Below are positions 7,735 through 15,772 of a stretch of 30,004 bases of DNA, piece after piece. A model generated the notes under the pieces. The model was not told the origin of the DNA. It did not search any database and was given only the letters and a program-made list of their open reading frames with translations. Origin of the DNA: JAWKHR01 sp041394725 (GTDB taxonomy: Bacteria; Acidobacteriota; Vicinamibacteria; Vicinamibacterales; SCN-69-37); NCBI GenBank assembly GCA_041394725.1, contig JAWKHR010000064.1:1-30004 (forward strand), in the 5' to 3' direction. Within the stretch, counting starts at the first letter, position 1. Each line of letters starts with the position of its first letter. The position numbers and the translations under genes were made by a program.

Positions 7735-8547
7735 TCAGCGCGATGGAGGGAAGCTGCCGCAGACCACATAGTCGAAATACTGTCCGAAGAAATCCGGCTT
7801 GTCCTTCCAGAGGCAGCTGCACCCCGGACTGCGGAGCCCGGCAGGCCGGGCCGCCGCCGGCGACTCGAACGCCGTAATCGCGAGCAGGTACGTGCCCTCA
7901 CCCTGATCGATCCGGCAGCTCCCGCCTGCGTAGTCGTAGCCGGGCGGCGTGACGTAGTACACGTACTGGTGCCCCAGGCGCGGGTCGGTCGGGTCGTCGG
8001 TCCGGTTCACCGGGTCCAGCGGCACTGCAGGCAGGAACCCGTCCGAGACCAGGAAGCCCATGAACGGCCGGCCGTCTCCGCTCTGATCCACGGCCGAGAG
8101 ATCCCACCAGTTCTGCCAGAACGCCCGGGGCCCGACCCCCTCGCCGTAGGCCGCCGGAGCGGGAGGCGCGCCGCGACTCGCGATGTAGGCCTCGAGCGCG
8201 GTCCGGATCGTCGCCAGGTCGCGGACGCGACGCGCGTCTCGGGCGCGCACCCGCCGCACGTCCGGCTGCAGGCCGTCGAAGTACAGCGGGCCGTGGAAGG
8301 TGACGTCGAGCAGCAGCACGGCCGTGGCACTCAGCACGATCGTGCGAACCAGCGGGCCCCCGAATGCGGCCGCCGCACCGGCGCCGAGGGCGAGCGCCAG
8401 GCAGAGGCCGGCGACGATGAGCGTCTCCGGGTGCGTCAGGGCGATCTGGAGTTCGGACAGCGCGCGGTACAGCAGCGCGGTCATCGCCAGCGGCGGGACC
8501 AGGAAGGCGGCGAGCCGGACGTGGCGGGCGCCGCCGGGCGGGTTCAC
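7735..8547 (-). CDS. membrane protein with C-terminal pseudopilin-like periplasmic domain
   Basis: 270 aa, not recognised as a named family. Three hydrophobic helices (about 11-29, 41-62, 66-84) are followed by a soluble part. Residues 103-230 look like the soluble core of a type II secretion major pseudopilin (GspG-like): an amphipathic RDLATIRTALEAYIASRG helix, a Trp-rich loop, then a FLPAVPLDPVN turn with the characteristic proline-rich DPVN, and beta strands around YVYYVTPPG and YLLAITAF. Cysteines at 211, 243, 245 and 263 could form disulfides in the periplasm. Unlike a true pseudopilin it has no prepilin peptidase site at the N-terminus and has three helices. The GTG start overlaps the stop of the upstream small gene by four bases (GTGA). 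Function unknown; context ties it to the sulfatase-like enzyme. Confidence 0.78.
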   Translation of the reverse strand: MNPPGGARHVRLAAFLVPPLAMTALLYRALSELQIALTHPETLIVAGLCLALALGAGAAAAFGGPLVRTIVLSATAVLLLDVTFHGPLYFDGLQPDVRRVRARDARRVRDLATIRTALEAYIASRGAPPAPAAYGEGVGPRAFWQNWWDLSAVDQSGDGRPFMGFLVSDGFLPAVPLDPVNRTDDPTDPRLGHQYVYYVTPPGYDYAGGSCRIDQGEGTYLLAITAFESPAAARPAGLRSPGCSCLWKDKPDFFGQYFDYVVCGSFPPSR

Positions 8548-8783
8548 CGGTCGCGGTCCGCCGGGGTGGAGTCCTGTCGCCGGCGGCCGGGTCTGAACAG
8601 GGAGGCGACCTTGCCGAGCGACGATCGAAACGCGTAGCCGACGGCGGCGAGACCCGCGATGATGGTCTGGATCACGAGGCTGCCGGTGCCGGGATCCAGG
8701 TACGCGTGCGCCTCACGGGGCCAGAGCAGCAGGCCGGCGACGGCCAGCAGCAGGGCGTGACGGGCGCGACTGCGTGATGTCAC
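8544..8783 (-). CDS. small exported YLDPGTGS protein, first gene of the sulfatase/methyltransferase unit
   Basis: 79 aa if it starts at GTG 8783. A strong GGAGG (8796-8792 on the - strand) sits 8 bases upstream, and this start gives a clean signal peptide: a basic N-terminus, a hydrophobic stretch at 10-21 and an AHA site at 25-27 just before YLDPGTGS. The mature part is one hydrophobic segment (about 35-53) plus a basic tail. Short proteins with this Tyr-Leu-Asp-Pro-Gly-Thr-Gly-Ser start recur, as far as I recall, beside sulfatase-like and polysaccharide genes, but I know no function for them. The frame also runs upstream to 8891, but that part would bury the signal peptide and overlaps the divergent polymerase gene. 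Confidence 0.8.
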   Translation of the reverse strand: MTSRSRARHALLLAVAGLLLWPREAHAYLDPGTGSLVIQTIIAGLAAVGYAFRSSLGKVASLFRPGRRRQDSTPADRDR

Positions 8784-8840
8784 TTGGAAGTCCTCCAGAC
8801 GCGGGCGGGGAGCCTGTCTCCCGAGTGTAACGGTCTGGTA
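8784..8840. promoter_or_regulatory. 57-bp divergent intergenic region
   Basis: This stretch must hold the start signals for the - strand unit (GTG 8783) and the + strand unit (ATG 8841). It contains the GGAGG ribosome site of the small gene. TGGTAATGT at 8836-8844 could be an extended -10 for the + strand, but that would put transcription past the ATG and favour a GTG start at 8865. I see no clear -35/-10 pair. Confidence 0.3.
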
Positions 8841-10187
8841 ATGTCCGGAGTACATCTTTCTGTCGTGGTGTCCAAAGAGTCCCATCAGCACGAGGTTTCA
8901 CCCGTTGCCCTGCTGTTCCCGGGCGCGGCACTCCTGGGCTACCTGATCGTCACGGTGCTGCTGTTCTTCTTTGGTCCGTGGCGTTACCCGGTCGAGGACG
9001 CGACGCGCCTCGTCTGGTTTCTCGTCGCGGTGCACGTGGCGCTCGCGGGCGGGTACCTCGTGGGCATCCGGCGTCGGCCCGCGCCGGGTGGACGCTTCGC
9101 CGTCGCCGGGATGGCCGCGTTCTGTGTCGTCTGTTCCCTCATCGTCCTCCTGCCGACGTCGCTGCTGAACACGGGCAGCTGGATCCCGAATCCTTTTTCG
9201 GCCGCGTCGGATCTCGGCGGGGCGTATGCGCGCAGCCTCGCGCTGCGCGAGCGCGCCACGCCCTGGGTCAACTACGCCCGCATCCTCGTGGCGCCGGCGC
9301 TGGCCGCGATGCTGCCGCTCTGCGTCTTCTTCTGGCACCGGCTGTCGCGCGTCCTGCGGGCGGGCTTCGTCCTGGCGACGTGCGGCGCGCTCGCCCTGGG
9401 CGTGGCGATGGGCATCAACGCCGAAGCCGCGCAGTTCGTCCTGCTGTTTCCGTGGTTCGTCCTCGCGGCGCACGTCTCGGGCGCGCGGCGGCTCGACCCG
9501 CGGCGCTGGGCCGTCGCCGCGGTCGTCGCGGTCCTCGCCGGCATCCTGCTCGTCGCACTGTTCGCGACGTCGATGAACGTCCGCGCGGGGTCCTTCGCCC
9601 GGAACGGCTACCTGCCCGGCATCGAGGCGACGCTCAAGGGCCGGCCCGCCGACATCGAGCAGCAGTGGCCCGACACGCGGCCCGCCTGGCGGGTGGCCGT
9701 CGATGGTCTGGCGGGATACCTCAGTCACGGGTACTATGCGGTGTACCTGAGCCTGCGGGAGCCGTTCGTGCCGATGTACGGCGTCGGCAACTCCGTCTTC
9801 CTGCAGCGACAGGTCGCGCGGCTGCTGGGTACCGACACCCTCCCGAATCGGTCCTACCCGGCTCGCATCGAGGCTCGCGGGTGGAACGCCTATGGCTACT
9901 GGGCGACGGTGTACCCGTGGATCGCGTCCGACGTCGGGTTTCCCGGAACGGTGGTCGTCATGTTCGTGGCCGGCCTCGTGTTCGGCATGGTGTGGGCCGA
10001 CGTGGTCGTGGCGGCCAACCCGTGGGCCGTGGCGTTTCTGGGGCAGGTGCTGACGTTCATGTACTACGTGCCGGCGCACAACAAGGTCATGCATTCGGGT
10101 GAAGGCGTCGTGGCGTTCCTGACGCTGGGCCTCCTCTGGGCGGCCTCGCACCTGCGGGGTGCGGCCGGCCGGGTCGCGACGCGATGA
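8841..10187 (+). CDS. putative O-antigen/oligosaccharide repeat unit polymerase (Wzy-like)
   Basis: 448 aa polytopic membrane protein with about 10-11 hydrophobic helices and one long periplasmic-type loop at roughly 255-370. Wzy polymerases share little sequence but have this layout. The loop carries a Tyr-rich HGYYAVYLSLREPF stretch, a YGVGNS turn, then YWATVYPWIASDVGFPG leading into the next helix; the Asp-Val-Gly-x-x-Gly feature is common in repeat-unit polymerases. The locus otherwise has a flippase, an initiating transferase and a ligase, so a polymerase is expected. ATG 8841 was chosen as start; GTG 8865 is an alternative. Its stop overlaps the start of the next glycosyltransferase by four bases (ATGA). 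Function inferred from topology and context. Confidence 0.7.
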   Translation: MSGVHLSVVVSKESHQHEVSPVALLFPGAALLGYLIVTVLLFFFGPWRYPVEDATRLVWFLVAVHVALAGGYLVGIRRRPAPGGRFAVAGMAAFCVVCSLIVLLPTSLLNTGSWIPNPFSAASDLGGAYARSLALRERATPWVNYARILVAPALAAMLPLCVFFWHRLSRVLRAGFVLATCGALALGVAMGINAEAAQFVLLFPWFVLAAHVSGARRLDPRRWAVAAVVAVLAGILLVALFATSMNVRAGSFARNGYLPGIEATLKGRPADIEQQWPDTRPAWRVAVDGLAGYLSHGYYAVYLSLREPFVPMYGVGNSVFLQRQVARLLGTDTLPNRSYPARIEARGWNAYGYWATVYPWIASDVGFPGTVVVMFVAGLVFGMVWADVVVAANPWAVAFLGQVLTFMYYVPAHNKVMHSGEGVVAFLTLGLLWAASHLRGAAGRVATR

Positions 10188-11065
10188 CCGACCCGCTCGT
10201 CTCGGTCGTCATCCCGACCTACAACCACGCGCGGTTCCTGGCCGAGGCCATCGACAGCCTGCTCGCCCAGGACTATCCCCGCCTCGAGGTCGTCGTCGTC
10301 GATGACGGATCGACGGACGGCACGGGTGAGATCCTGGAGAGCTACCGCGACCGGATCGTGTTCGAGCGCCAGGCCAACAGCGGGCAGTCGGCGGCGCTCA
10401 ATCGGGGCTGGGCCCTCGCCCGTGGCGAGATCCTCTCCTACCTCAACTCGGACGACGTGCTGCGGCCGGGCGCCGTGCGCCTGGCGGTGGACGCGTTCGC
10501 CGCCGCGCCGGACGCGTCGTTCGTCTACGGCGACTTCGAGCTGATCGACCTCGACTCGCGCGTCTATCGCACCGTGCGGACCGTGGAGTCGGCGTTTCCC
10601 GAGATGGTGGCGCGGTTCATCACGGTGGCCGGTCCCGGCGGGTTCTTCCGCGCGTCGGCGCTGGAGCGCGCCGGCGGGTGGGACCCGCACTTCAAGCAGA
10701 ATCCGGACGTGGACTTCCTGTTCCGGCTCGGCCTGACGGGCCGGTTCGTGCGGATCCCGGCCGTGATGGCGGCCTTCCGCGTGCACGAGGGATCGCAGAC
10801 GTACCGCGTGCCGAGCATCGAACGCGCCGACGAGCCCCTCGTCATCATCGAGCGGTTCTTCGGCCGGGCGGACATTCCGGAGCCGGTGCGGCGGCGCCAG
10901 CATGCGTCAACGGCCGCGGCACACGTGCTCGCGGCGCGCCAGCACCTGCGAGCCCGTCGCTGGGGACGCTTCGCGCGCCATGCCGGCGCCGCCCTCGGCC
11001 AGCACCTGCCCACGGTGACGACCGTGAGGACCGCGCGCATGTGGCTCGGCGCCCTGCGGCCGTGA
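10184..11065 (+). CDS. glycosyltransferase family 2
   Basis: GT-A fold transferase of 293 aa, soluble or peripheral at the cytoplasmic membrane face. The N-terminus has the hallmark VSVVIPTYNHARFL (6-19), then VVVVDDGSTDGT with Asp40/Asp41 for nucleotide binding, and LNSDD at 87-91 where the Asp-x-Asp-type metal site lies. GPGGFFRASALERAGGWD in the middle and the FRLGLTGRF segment are typical acceptor-side features. The C-terminal 60 residues are basic and helical. It is translationally coupled to the polymerase before it (ATGA overlap) and to the membrane protein after it (GTGA overlap). Donor and acceptor unknown. Confidence 0.92.
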   Translation: MTDPLVSVVIPTYNHARFLAEAIDSLLAQDYPRLEVVVVDDGSTDGTGEILESYRDRIVFERQANSGQSAALNRGWALARGEILSYLNSDDVLRPGAVRLAVDAFAAAPDASFVYGDFELIDLDSRVYRTVRTVESAFPEMVARFITVAGPGGFFRASALERAGGWDPHFKQNPDVDFLFRLGLTGRFVRIPAVMAAFRVHEGSQTYRVPSIERADEPLVIIERFFGRADIPEPVRRRQHASTAAAHVLAARQHLRARRWGRFARHAGAALGQHLPTVTTVRTARMWLGALRP

Positions 11066-12615
11066 GTCGCCGGCAGGCGCTGACCGCCGGCGCGGGGGGC
11101 GTCGTCATCGTGGCCGTCGTCGCGGGGCTGGGCCGCCATCCCGCGTCGGTCGGCGCGTCGCTCGCGTTCCACGCGGCATTCGTGCTGCTCATCGCGCTGG
11201 CCGTTCCCCGGCCCCGGTCCCATTTCTACTCCGCGCTCACCGCGATGCTGGTGCTCGGCTTCTGGACCAAGTTCCTGGTCCGGCTGCTGGCCGACTACGA
11301 GTACCTGGAACCGGTCGGCAGCTTCGACGGTTCCCCGGCCGCCTGGGATCGGGCCCTCGTGACCGTCGCCGCCGGCATTCTCGGCGTGGTGACGTGCCGC
11401 CTCGTGCACCTGGGCTGGGCCCGCTCGCGGCCCTGGGCGGCGGGGCGCCTTCCCGAGGCGACGCGGCCCCGGGCATTCGACGCGTGGCGACCCTGGATCT
11501 GGACTGCGACAGGCGTCGCCGCCGCGGCGCTGTACGGGTGGAACGCGTACGCGGCCGTCTACATCACAGGCGTGACCCCGCGCGTCGTCCTGCCGTTTCC
11601 ACTGAATGCCGCGATTGCCTGGTGGTACGTGCTCGGCCTGCCGTTGTGGCTGGCGACGCTCATCGGCTGGGAACTGGCGGCGCGATCGACGGGGATCATC
11701 GGGGCGAGGTTCCTGGTGCTCGTCATGGCCGAGGCGGTCGTCAATGCGGCCTCGCTCCTGAGCCGCGCGAGCTTCGTGCTGCGGCTGGCGCCGTACCTGC
11801 TGGCGGGGACGCGCCGGCAGACGCGCCGGCCCGTCAGGCTCGGCCTGCCGCCCGTCGTGGTGCTGCTGTTGCTCGCGGCAGGATTCGGCGCCAGCCTCGT
11901 GCCGGTGACCCTGCTTCGGGTCCAGATCTACTCGGCGGTCAACCGGCCGCCTCCCGACGTGCCAACGAACGCTGCGGCTCCGGTGCCCGGTCCGCGACCG
12001 GCGGCGCCGCCGGGCCTGACGCCGCCGGGCCAGAGCCAGGGGCAGCCGGCCGCGGGCGGGGGACCGTCCGCGGCCCCGTCGCCGGCCGCGCCGGCTCCGT
12101 CGCCCCTCACGGCGACCCGCCTGCGATTCGCGGCGATCGAGGTGGGCCGGCTCGTCTTCGATCGCTGGACCGGCATGGAGGGCGTGCTGGCCGTGACCGC
12201 GGTACCGGACCGCTCGGCCGCGCTGTTCGGCAGCGCCCTGCGCGAGAATCCGGCGCTCGGCGAGCGGGCGTTGTATCAGCGCGTGGCACGAGCGCCGTAT
12301 CCGGTCCGTCCCGACTTCACGTTCCTGACGCTCGCCGGCGCGATCGCCGTCCTCGCGTTCTCCGGCTCCTCCCTCGTCGTCTGGCTCGGGATGGCCGTGC
12401 TGGCGGCGGTCTGCCTGGCGTGCGAGTCGTTCTGCCGGCGCTACACCGGGAACGAGATCGTGTGTGCGGTGCTGGGCGTCGGGGCGGCGTTCGCGGTGGC
12501 GCAGGCGACGTTCCCGCGGTTGCTCGGCGTGTTCCTGATCGAGCTCTGGGTGACCGTCGGATGCCTGGCCTGGCTCCACGCGCGGCTCGCGCCCGCGGTG
12601 ACGGAACGGCCCTGA
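11062..12615 (+). CDS. uncharacterised polytopic membrane protein with Pro/Ala-rich loop
   Basis: 517 aa, not recognised. Roughly six or more hydrophobic helices lie in residues 8-290. A Pro/Ala/Gly-rich low-complexity stretch at 295-349 follows, then a soluble segment (about 350-418, including DRWTGMEGVLAV at 367-378 and ALYQRVARAPYPV) and three or four C-terminal helices. A long loop between two membrane bundles recalls polysaccharide polymerases, so a second polymerase-like or acyl/phospho-transfer role in glycan assembly is possible but unproven. The GTG start overlaps the stop of the GT2 gene by four bases. It ends the + strand unit that began with the Wzy-like gene; 110 noncoding bases follow. 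Confidence 0.75.
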   Translation: MSRRQALTAGAGGVVIVAVVAGLGRHPASVGASLAFHAAFVLLIALAVPRPRSHFYSALTAMLVLGFWTKFLVRLLADYEYLEPVGSFDGSPAAWDRALVTVAAGILGVVTCRLVHLGWARSRPWAAGRLPEATRPRAFDAWRPWIWTATGVAAAALYGWNAYAAVYITGVTPRVVLPFPLNAAIAWWYVLGLPLWLATLIGWELAARSTGIIGARFLVLVMAEAVVNAASLLSRASFVLRLAPYLLAGTRRQTRRPVRLGLPPVVVLLLLAAGFGASLVPVTLLRVQIYSAVNRPPPDVPTNAAAPVPGPRPAAPPGLTPPGQSQGQPAAGGGPSAAPSPAAPAPSPLTATRLRFAAIEVGRLVFDRWTGMEGVLAVTAVPDRSAALFGSALRENPALGERALYQRVARAPYPVRPDFTFLTLAGAIAVLAFSGSSLVVWLGMAVLAAVCLACESFCRRYTGNEIVCAVLGVGAAFAVAQATFPRLLGVFLIELWVTVGCLAWLHARLAPAVTERP

Positions 12616-12725
12616 GGCGCCTGCTTCCCGGTCGGCCGGCGTACTCGTGATATCGTCCCGAACGTTCCGATGTCGCCGGGACGACGCCGGCGTTCCTCCC
12701 CGTCGGCCGGGTTCGACACTCGCAC
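12616..12725 (+). promoter_or_regulatory. 110-bp gap with candidate extended -10 promoter and inverted repeat
   Basis: TGATATCGT at 12648-12656 gives an extended -10 (TG, one base, TATCGT) like that before the gene at 3329. No good -35 is seen. CGTCCCG at 12654-12660 and CGGGACG at 12677-12683 form an inverted repeat with a 16-base gap overlapping the -10, so it could be an operator. GTCGGCCGG occurs at 12631-12639 and again at 12702-12710. No Shine-Dalgarno precedes ATG 12726. Confidence 0.35.
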
Positions 12726-13607
12726 ATGAAGGTACTCATCCTCGGAGGCCGGGGCATGCTCGGCCACAAGGTCTGGCAGATCGGCCGCGACGGCTTCGAG
12801 TGCCGGGCCACGATCCGCGGCGCCGGCGTGCCGGCCGCCCAGCGCGAGGCCTTCCCGCCGGACGAGACGATCCCCGGCGTGGACGCCGCCGACTTCGCCA
12901 CCGTCGAGCGCGCCGTCGCGCAGGCCGCGCCCGACGTCATCGTCAACTGCATCGGCATCGTCAAGCAGCTCGACGCGGCGGCCGACCCCGTCGTGTCGAT
13001 CGGGATCAACGCGCTGTTCCCGCACCGCCTGGCGCGCCTCGCCGCCGGGCACGGCGCGCGCCTGATCCACGTCAGCACCGACTGCGTCTACACGGGGCGC
13101 GCCGGCCGCTACACGGAGGACGACCCGTCCGACGCCGACGACCTCTACGGGCGCAGCAAGCGGCTCGGCGAGCCGACCGGGGCGGGCGCGCTGACGATCC
13201 GGACGTCGATCGTCGGCCGCGAACTGCACGGCGCGCACGGCCTGGTCGAGTGGTTCCTCGCGAACCGCGGCGGCCGGGTGCGCGGCTTCACGCACGCCTG
13301 GTTCTCCGGGTTGACGACCGAGGCGCTCGCGCGCACGCTGGTGCGGGTCATCGATCGACACCGGGACCTGGACGGGCTCTTTCACGTGGCCGCCGACCGC
13401 ATCAACAAGCGCGACCTGATCACGCTCGTGAACGACGCGTTCGACGCGGGCGTGACGATCGAGCCCGACGCGACGCTCGAGATCGACCGGAGCCTGGACG
13501 CCGGGCGTTTCCGCGCCGCGACCGGCTGGGCGCCCGATCCGTGGCCCGAGATGGTCCGGCGGCTGGCCGCCGACCCGACACCGTACGACTCGTGGAGGCA
13601 GGGGTGA
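12726..13607 (+). CDS. RmlD-like SDR reductase for a UDP-L-hexosamine
   Basis: 293 aa, similar to dTDP-4-dehydrorhamnose reductases. The NAD(P) motif GGRGMLG is at 7-13, followed by VIVNCIGIVKQ (71-81), HVSTDCVYTG at 115-124 and Y141-GRS-K145. The two genes downstream are inverting dehydratase and 2-epimerase homologues, so this enzyme fills the middle step of the L-FucNAc/L-QuiNAc pathway: reduction of the 4-keto sugar made by the dehydratase. CapF/FnlB proteins are longer (about 370 aa) because of a C-terminal cupin domain that this protein lacks. That makes it closer to the RmlD-type reductases known from L-QuiNAc clusters, so the final sugar is uncertain. Its stop overlaps the next GTG by four bases. 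Confidence 0.85.
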   Translation: MKVLILGGRGMLGHKVWQIGRDGFECRATIRGAGVPAAQREAFPPDETIPGVDAADFATVERAVAQAAPDVIVNCIGIVKQLDAAADPVVSIGINALFPHRLARLAAGHGARLIHVSTDCVYTGRAGRYTEDDPSDADDLYGRSKRLGEPTGAGALTIRTSIVGRELHGAHGLVEWFLANRGGRVRGFTHAWFSGLTTEALARTLVRVIDRHRDLDGLFHVAADRINKRDLITLVNDAFDAGVTIEPDATLEIDRSLDAGRFRAATGWAPDPWPEMVRRLAADPTPYDSWRQG

Positions 13608-14650
13608 ACGACTTCGAAGGCAAGCGCGTGCTGGTGACGGGCGGGACCGGATCGCTCGGCCACGCGCTGGTGCGCCGGCTGCTCTCGGGCGCCGTCGGGC
13701 AGCCGAGCCAGGTGATCGTCTTCTCGCGCGACGAGGCCAAGCAGCACTACATGCGGCTGGAGTTCCAGCACCGCACGGCCGCGACCGACGACGTGATCTA
13801 CCGGCGCGCGAACGAGGTGCTGCGGTTCCGCATCGGCGACGTCCGCGACTACGACGCGCTGCTGGCCGCCGTCCGCCAGGCCGACGTCGTCTTCCACGCC
13901 GCCGCGCTCAAGCAGGTGCCCACCTGCGAGTACTTCCCGACCGAGGCGGTGGCGACCAACATCCAGGGCGCCCGCAACCTCGTCCACGCCGTCCGCCACC
14001 ACGACACGCCGGTCCGCCGCGTGGTCGGCATCTCGACCGACAAGGCGTGCAAGCCGATCAACGTCATGGGGATGACCAAGGCGCTCCAGGAACGCATCCT
14101 CATCGAGGGCAACCACGGCTGCGACACGACCGACTTCCTCTGCGTGCGCTACGGCAACGTCATCGCGTCGCGCGGATCCGTCGTGCCGCTCTTCCTCGGC
14201 CAGATCCGCGCCGGCGGGCCCGTGACGATCACGATGCCCGAGATGACGCGGTTCCTGCTGAGCCTCGAGCGCGCCGTGGACACCGTCCTCGCCGCCGCCA
14301 CCGGCGGCCTGCGCGGCGAGACCTACATCCCGCGCGTCCCGTCGGCCACCGTCGTGGACCTCGCGAAGGCCGTGATGGCGATGGAGGGCCGCGAGGTCCC
14401 GCTCGTCGAGACGGGCATCCGGCCCGGCGAGAAGGTGCACGAGATCATGGTGTCCGAGGAGGAGTGCTTCCGGACCGGCGCGCGCGACGGCTACTACGTC
14501 ATCCAGCCGATCCTGCCCGAGCTGCGCGACTCGTCGGTCGTGACCGGCGTCCTGTCCGGCGAGTACTCGTCGATGCACGACACCGTCGATGTCGCGGCCG
14601 TCCGGCGGCTGCTGGAGGAGGCGACGGGCGAGATCGCCTCGTTCACCTGA
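13604..14650 (+). CDS. fnlA: UDP-GlcNAc 4,6-dehydratase (inverting), CapE/FnlA/WbjB family
   Basis: 348 aa cytosolic enzyme. By family it removes water from UDP-GlcNAc and epimerises C5 (and C3) to give a UDP-4-keto-6-deoxy L-sugar, the first step to UDP-L-FucNAc. GGTGSLG at 13-19 binds NAD(P). HAAALKQVPTCEY at 98-110 and STDKACKPINVMGMTK with Ser144 and Met155-x3-Lys159 match the soluble inverting dehydratases. The RPGEK motif near the C-terminus is also present. Length fits the family (about 340). The GTG start at 13604 overlaps the previous stop (GTGA) and has GGAGG 5 bases upstream; the next gene starts on the last base of its stop (TGATG). Distinct in sequence from the membrane-type dehydratase at the left end of the window. 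Confidence 0.93.
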   Translation: MNDFEGKRVLVTGGTGSLGHALVRRLLSGAVGQPSQVIVFSRDEAKQHYMRLEFQHRTAATDDVIYRRANEVLRFRIGDVRDYDALLAAVRQADVVFHAAALKQVPTCEYFPTEAVATNIQGARNLVHAVRHHDTPVRRVVGISTDKACKPINVMGMTKALQERILIEGNHGCDTTDFLCVRYGNVIASRGSVVPLFLGQIRAGGPVTITMPEMTRFLLSLERAVDTVLAAATGGLRGETYIPRVPSATVVDLAKAVMAMEGREVPLVETGIRPGEKVHEIMVSEEECFRTGARDGYYVIQPILPELRDSSVVTGVLSGEYSSMHDTVDVAAVRRLLEEATGEIASFT

Positions 14651-15759
14651 TGCCGATCAAGGTCATGACCGTCTTCGGCACGCGGCCGGAGATCATCCGG
14701 CTCAGCCGGCTCCTGCCGCTGCTCGACACGCACGCCGAGCACCGGATGGTGCACACCGGACAGAACTACGACGAGCGGCTGAGCGACATCTTCTTCGAGG
14801 AACTCGGGCTGCGCGCGCCCGACGTGCACCTGGGCGTCCGGAGCGGCAGCTTCGCGGGGCAGGCCGCCGGCATCCTCGAGAAGGCCGAGGCGCTCTTCCG
14901 GGCCGACCGGCCCGACCGCGTGCTGATCCTGGGCGACACCAACAGCGGCCTCGTCGCCATCGTCGCGGCCCGGATGGGCATCCCGGTCTTCCACATGGAG
15001 GCCGGCAACCGCTGCTACGACGACCGGGTGCCGGAGGAGATCAACCGGCGCATCATCGATCACTGCAGCACGATCCTGATGCCCTACACGGCCCGGAGCG
15101 CCGAGAACCTGGTGCGCGAGGGCATCGACCGCGCGCGGGTGTTCGTCACGGGCAACCCGATCTTCGAGGTGATCGAGGCGTACGCCGACCGGATCGACGC
15201 GAGCGACGCGCTCGCGCGCTGCGAGGTGGACCCGGGCGCCTACTTCCTGGTCACGCTGCACCGCGCCGAGAACGTGGACGACCCGGCGCGGCTCGCCCGC
15301 CTGTTCGCCGCGCTCGAAGCGGCGGGCCGTTCCCACGGCGTGCCCGTCATCGTCAGCCTGCACCCCCGCACGCGCGACAGGCTGGCCCGGCACGGCGTGG
15401 CCCCGACCGGCGTCCGCCTGCTGGACCCGTTCGGGTTCTTCGACTTCGTCGCGCTCGAGCGCCGCGCCCGCGCCGTGCTCACCGACAGCGGCACCGTGCA
15501 GGAGGAATGCGCGATCTTCGGCGTGCCGAATGTGACGCTCCGCGACGTGACCGAGCGGCCGGAGACCCTCGAAGCGGGAAGCAACGTCATCGCCGGCTCG
15601 GACCCCGACGACGTCGCGCGCGCGCTCGAGGTGGCGCTGGCCGGGCCGACCGACTGGACGCCGCCGGCCGGCTACACCGACCGCCACGTCGCGGCCACGG
15701 TGCTGAAGATCGTTCTCGGCTACACCAGTCTGCGCCGGCACGGAACGTCGCCGGCCTGA
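14650..15759 (+). CDS. fnlC: UDP-N-acetylglucosamine 2-epimerase family, CapG/FnlC/WbjD type
   Basis: 369 aa non-hydrolysing 2-epimerase-fold enzyme, expected to invert C2 of the UDP-6-deoxy-L-HexNAc and so finish the L-FucNAc (or L-QuiNAc) precursor. MTVFGTRPEIIRL at 6-18 is the family N-terminus. HTGQNYD, ILGDTNSGL, FHMEAGNRCYDDRVPEEINRR and DSGTVQEECAIFG are the conserved substrate-binding blocks. The C-terminal RPETLEAGSN matches the epimerase UDP site, with the variations expected for the CapG/WbjD branch rather than WecB. Start ATG 14650 is fixed by the TGATG junction with the dehydratase gene. A WbuB-like transferase begins 13 bases downstream. Confidence 0.92.
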   Translation: MPIKVMTVFGTRPEIIRLSRLLPLLDTHAEHRMVHTGQNYDERLSDIFFEELGLRAPDVHLGVRSGSFAGQAAGILEKAEALFRADRPDRVLILGDTNSGLVAIVAARMGIPVFHMEAGNRCYDDRVPEEINRRIIDHCSTILMPYTARSAENLVREGIDRARVFVTGNPIFEVIEAYADRIDASDALARCEVDPGAYFLVTLHRAENVDDPARLARLFAALEAAGRSHGVPVIVSLHPRTRDRLARHGVAPTGVRLLDPFGFFDFVALERRARAVLTDSGTVQEECAIFGVPNVTLRDVTERPETLEAGSNVIAGSDPDDVARALEVALAGPTDWTPPAGYTDRHVAATVLKIVLGYTSLRRHGTSPA

Positions 15760-15772
15760 GGCTCGCGCCGCC

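Noticed and set aside
4883..7822. 979-aa open frame on the - strand read as one fusion
   Set aside because: The part upstream of 6268 is a shifted frame of the sulfatase-like gene; the GTGA junction at 6265-6268 shows two genes.
8544..8891. 115-aa version of the YLDPGTGS protein
   Set aside because: The GTG at 8783 has a strong GGAGG and gives a proper signal peptide; the longer form buries it.
12647..14650. 667-aa open frame on the + strand
   Set aside because: Codons before 13604 are an out-of-frame shadow of the RmlD-like gene; the real start is the overlapping GTG.
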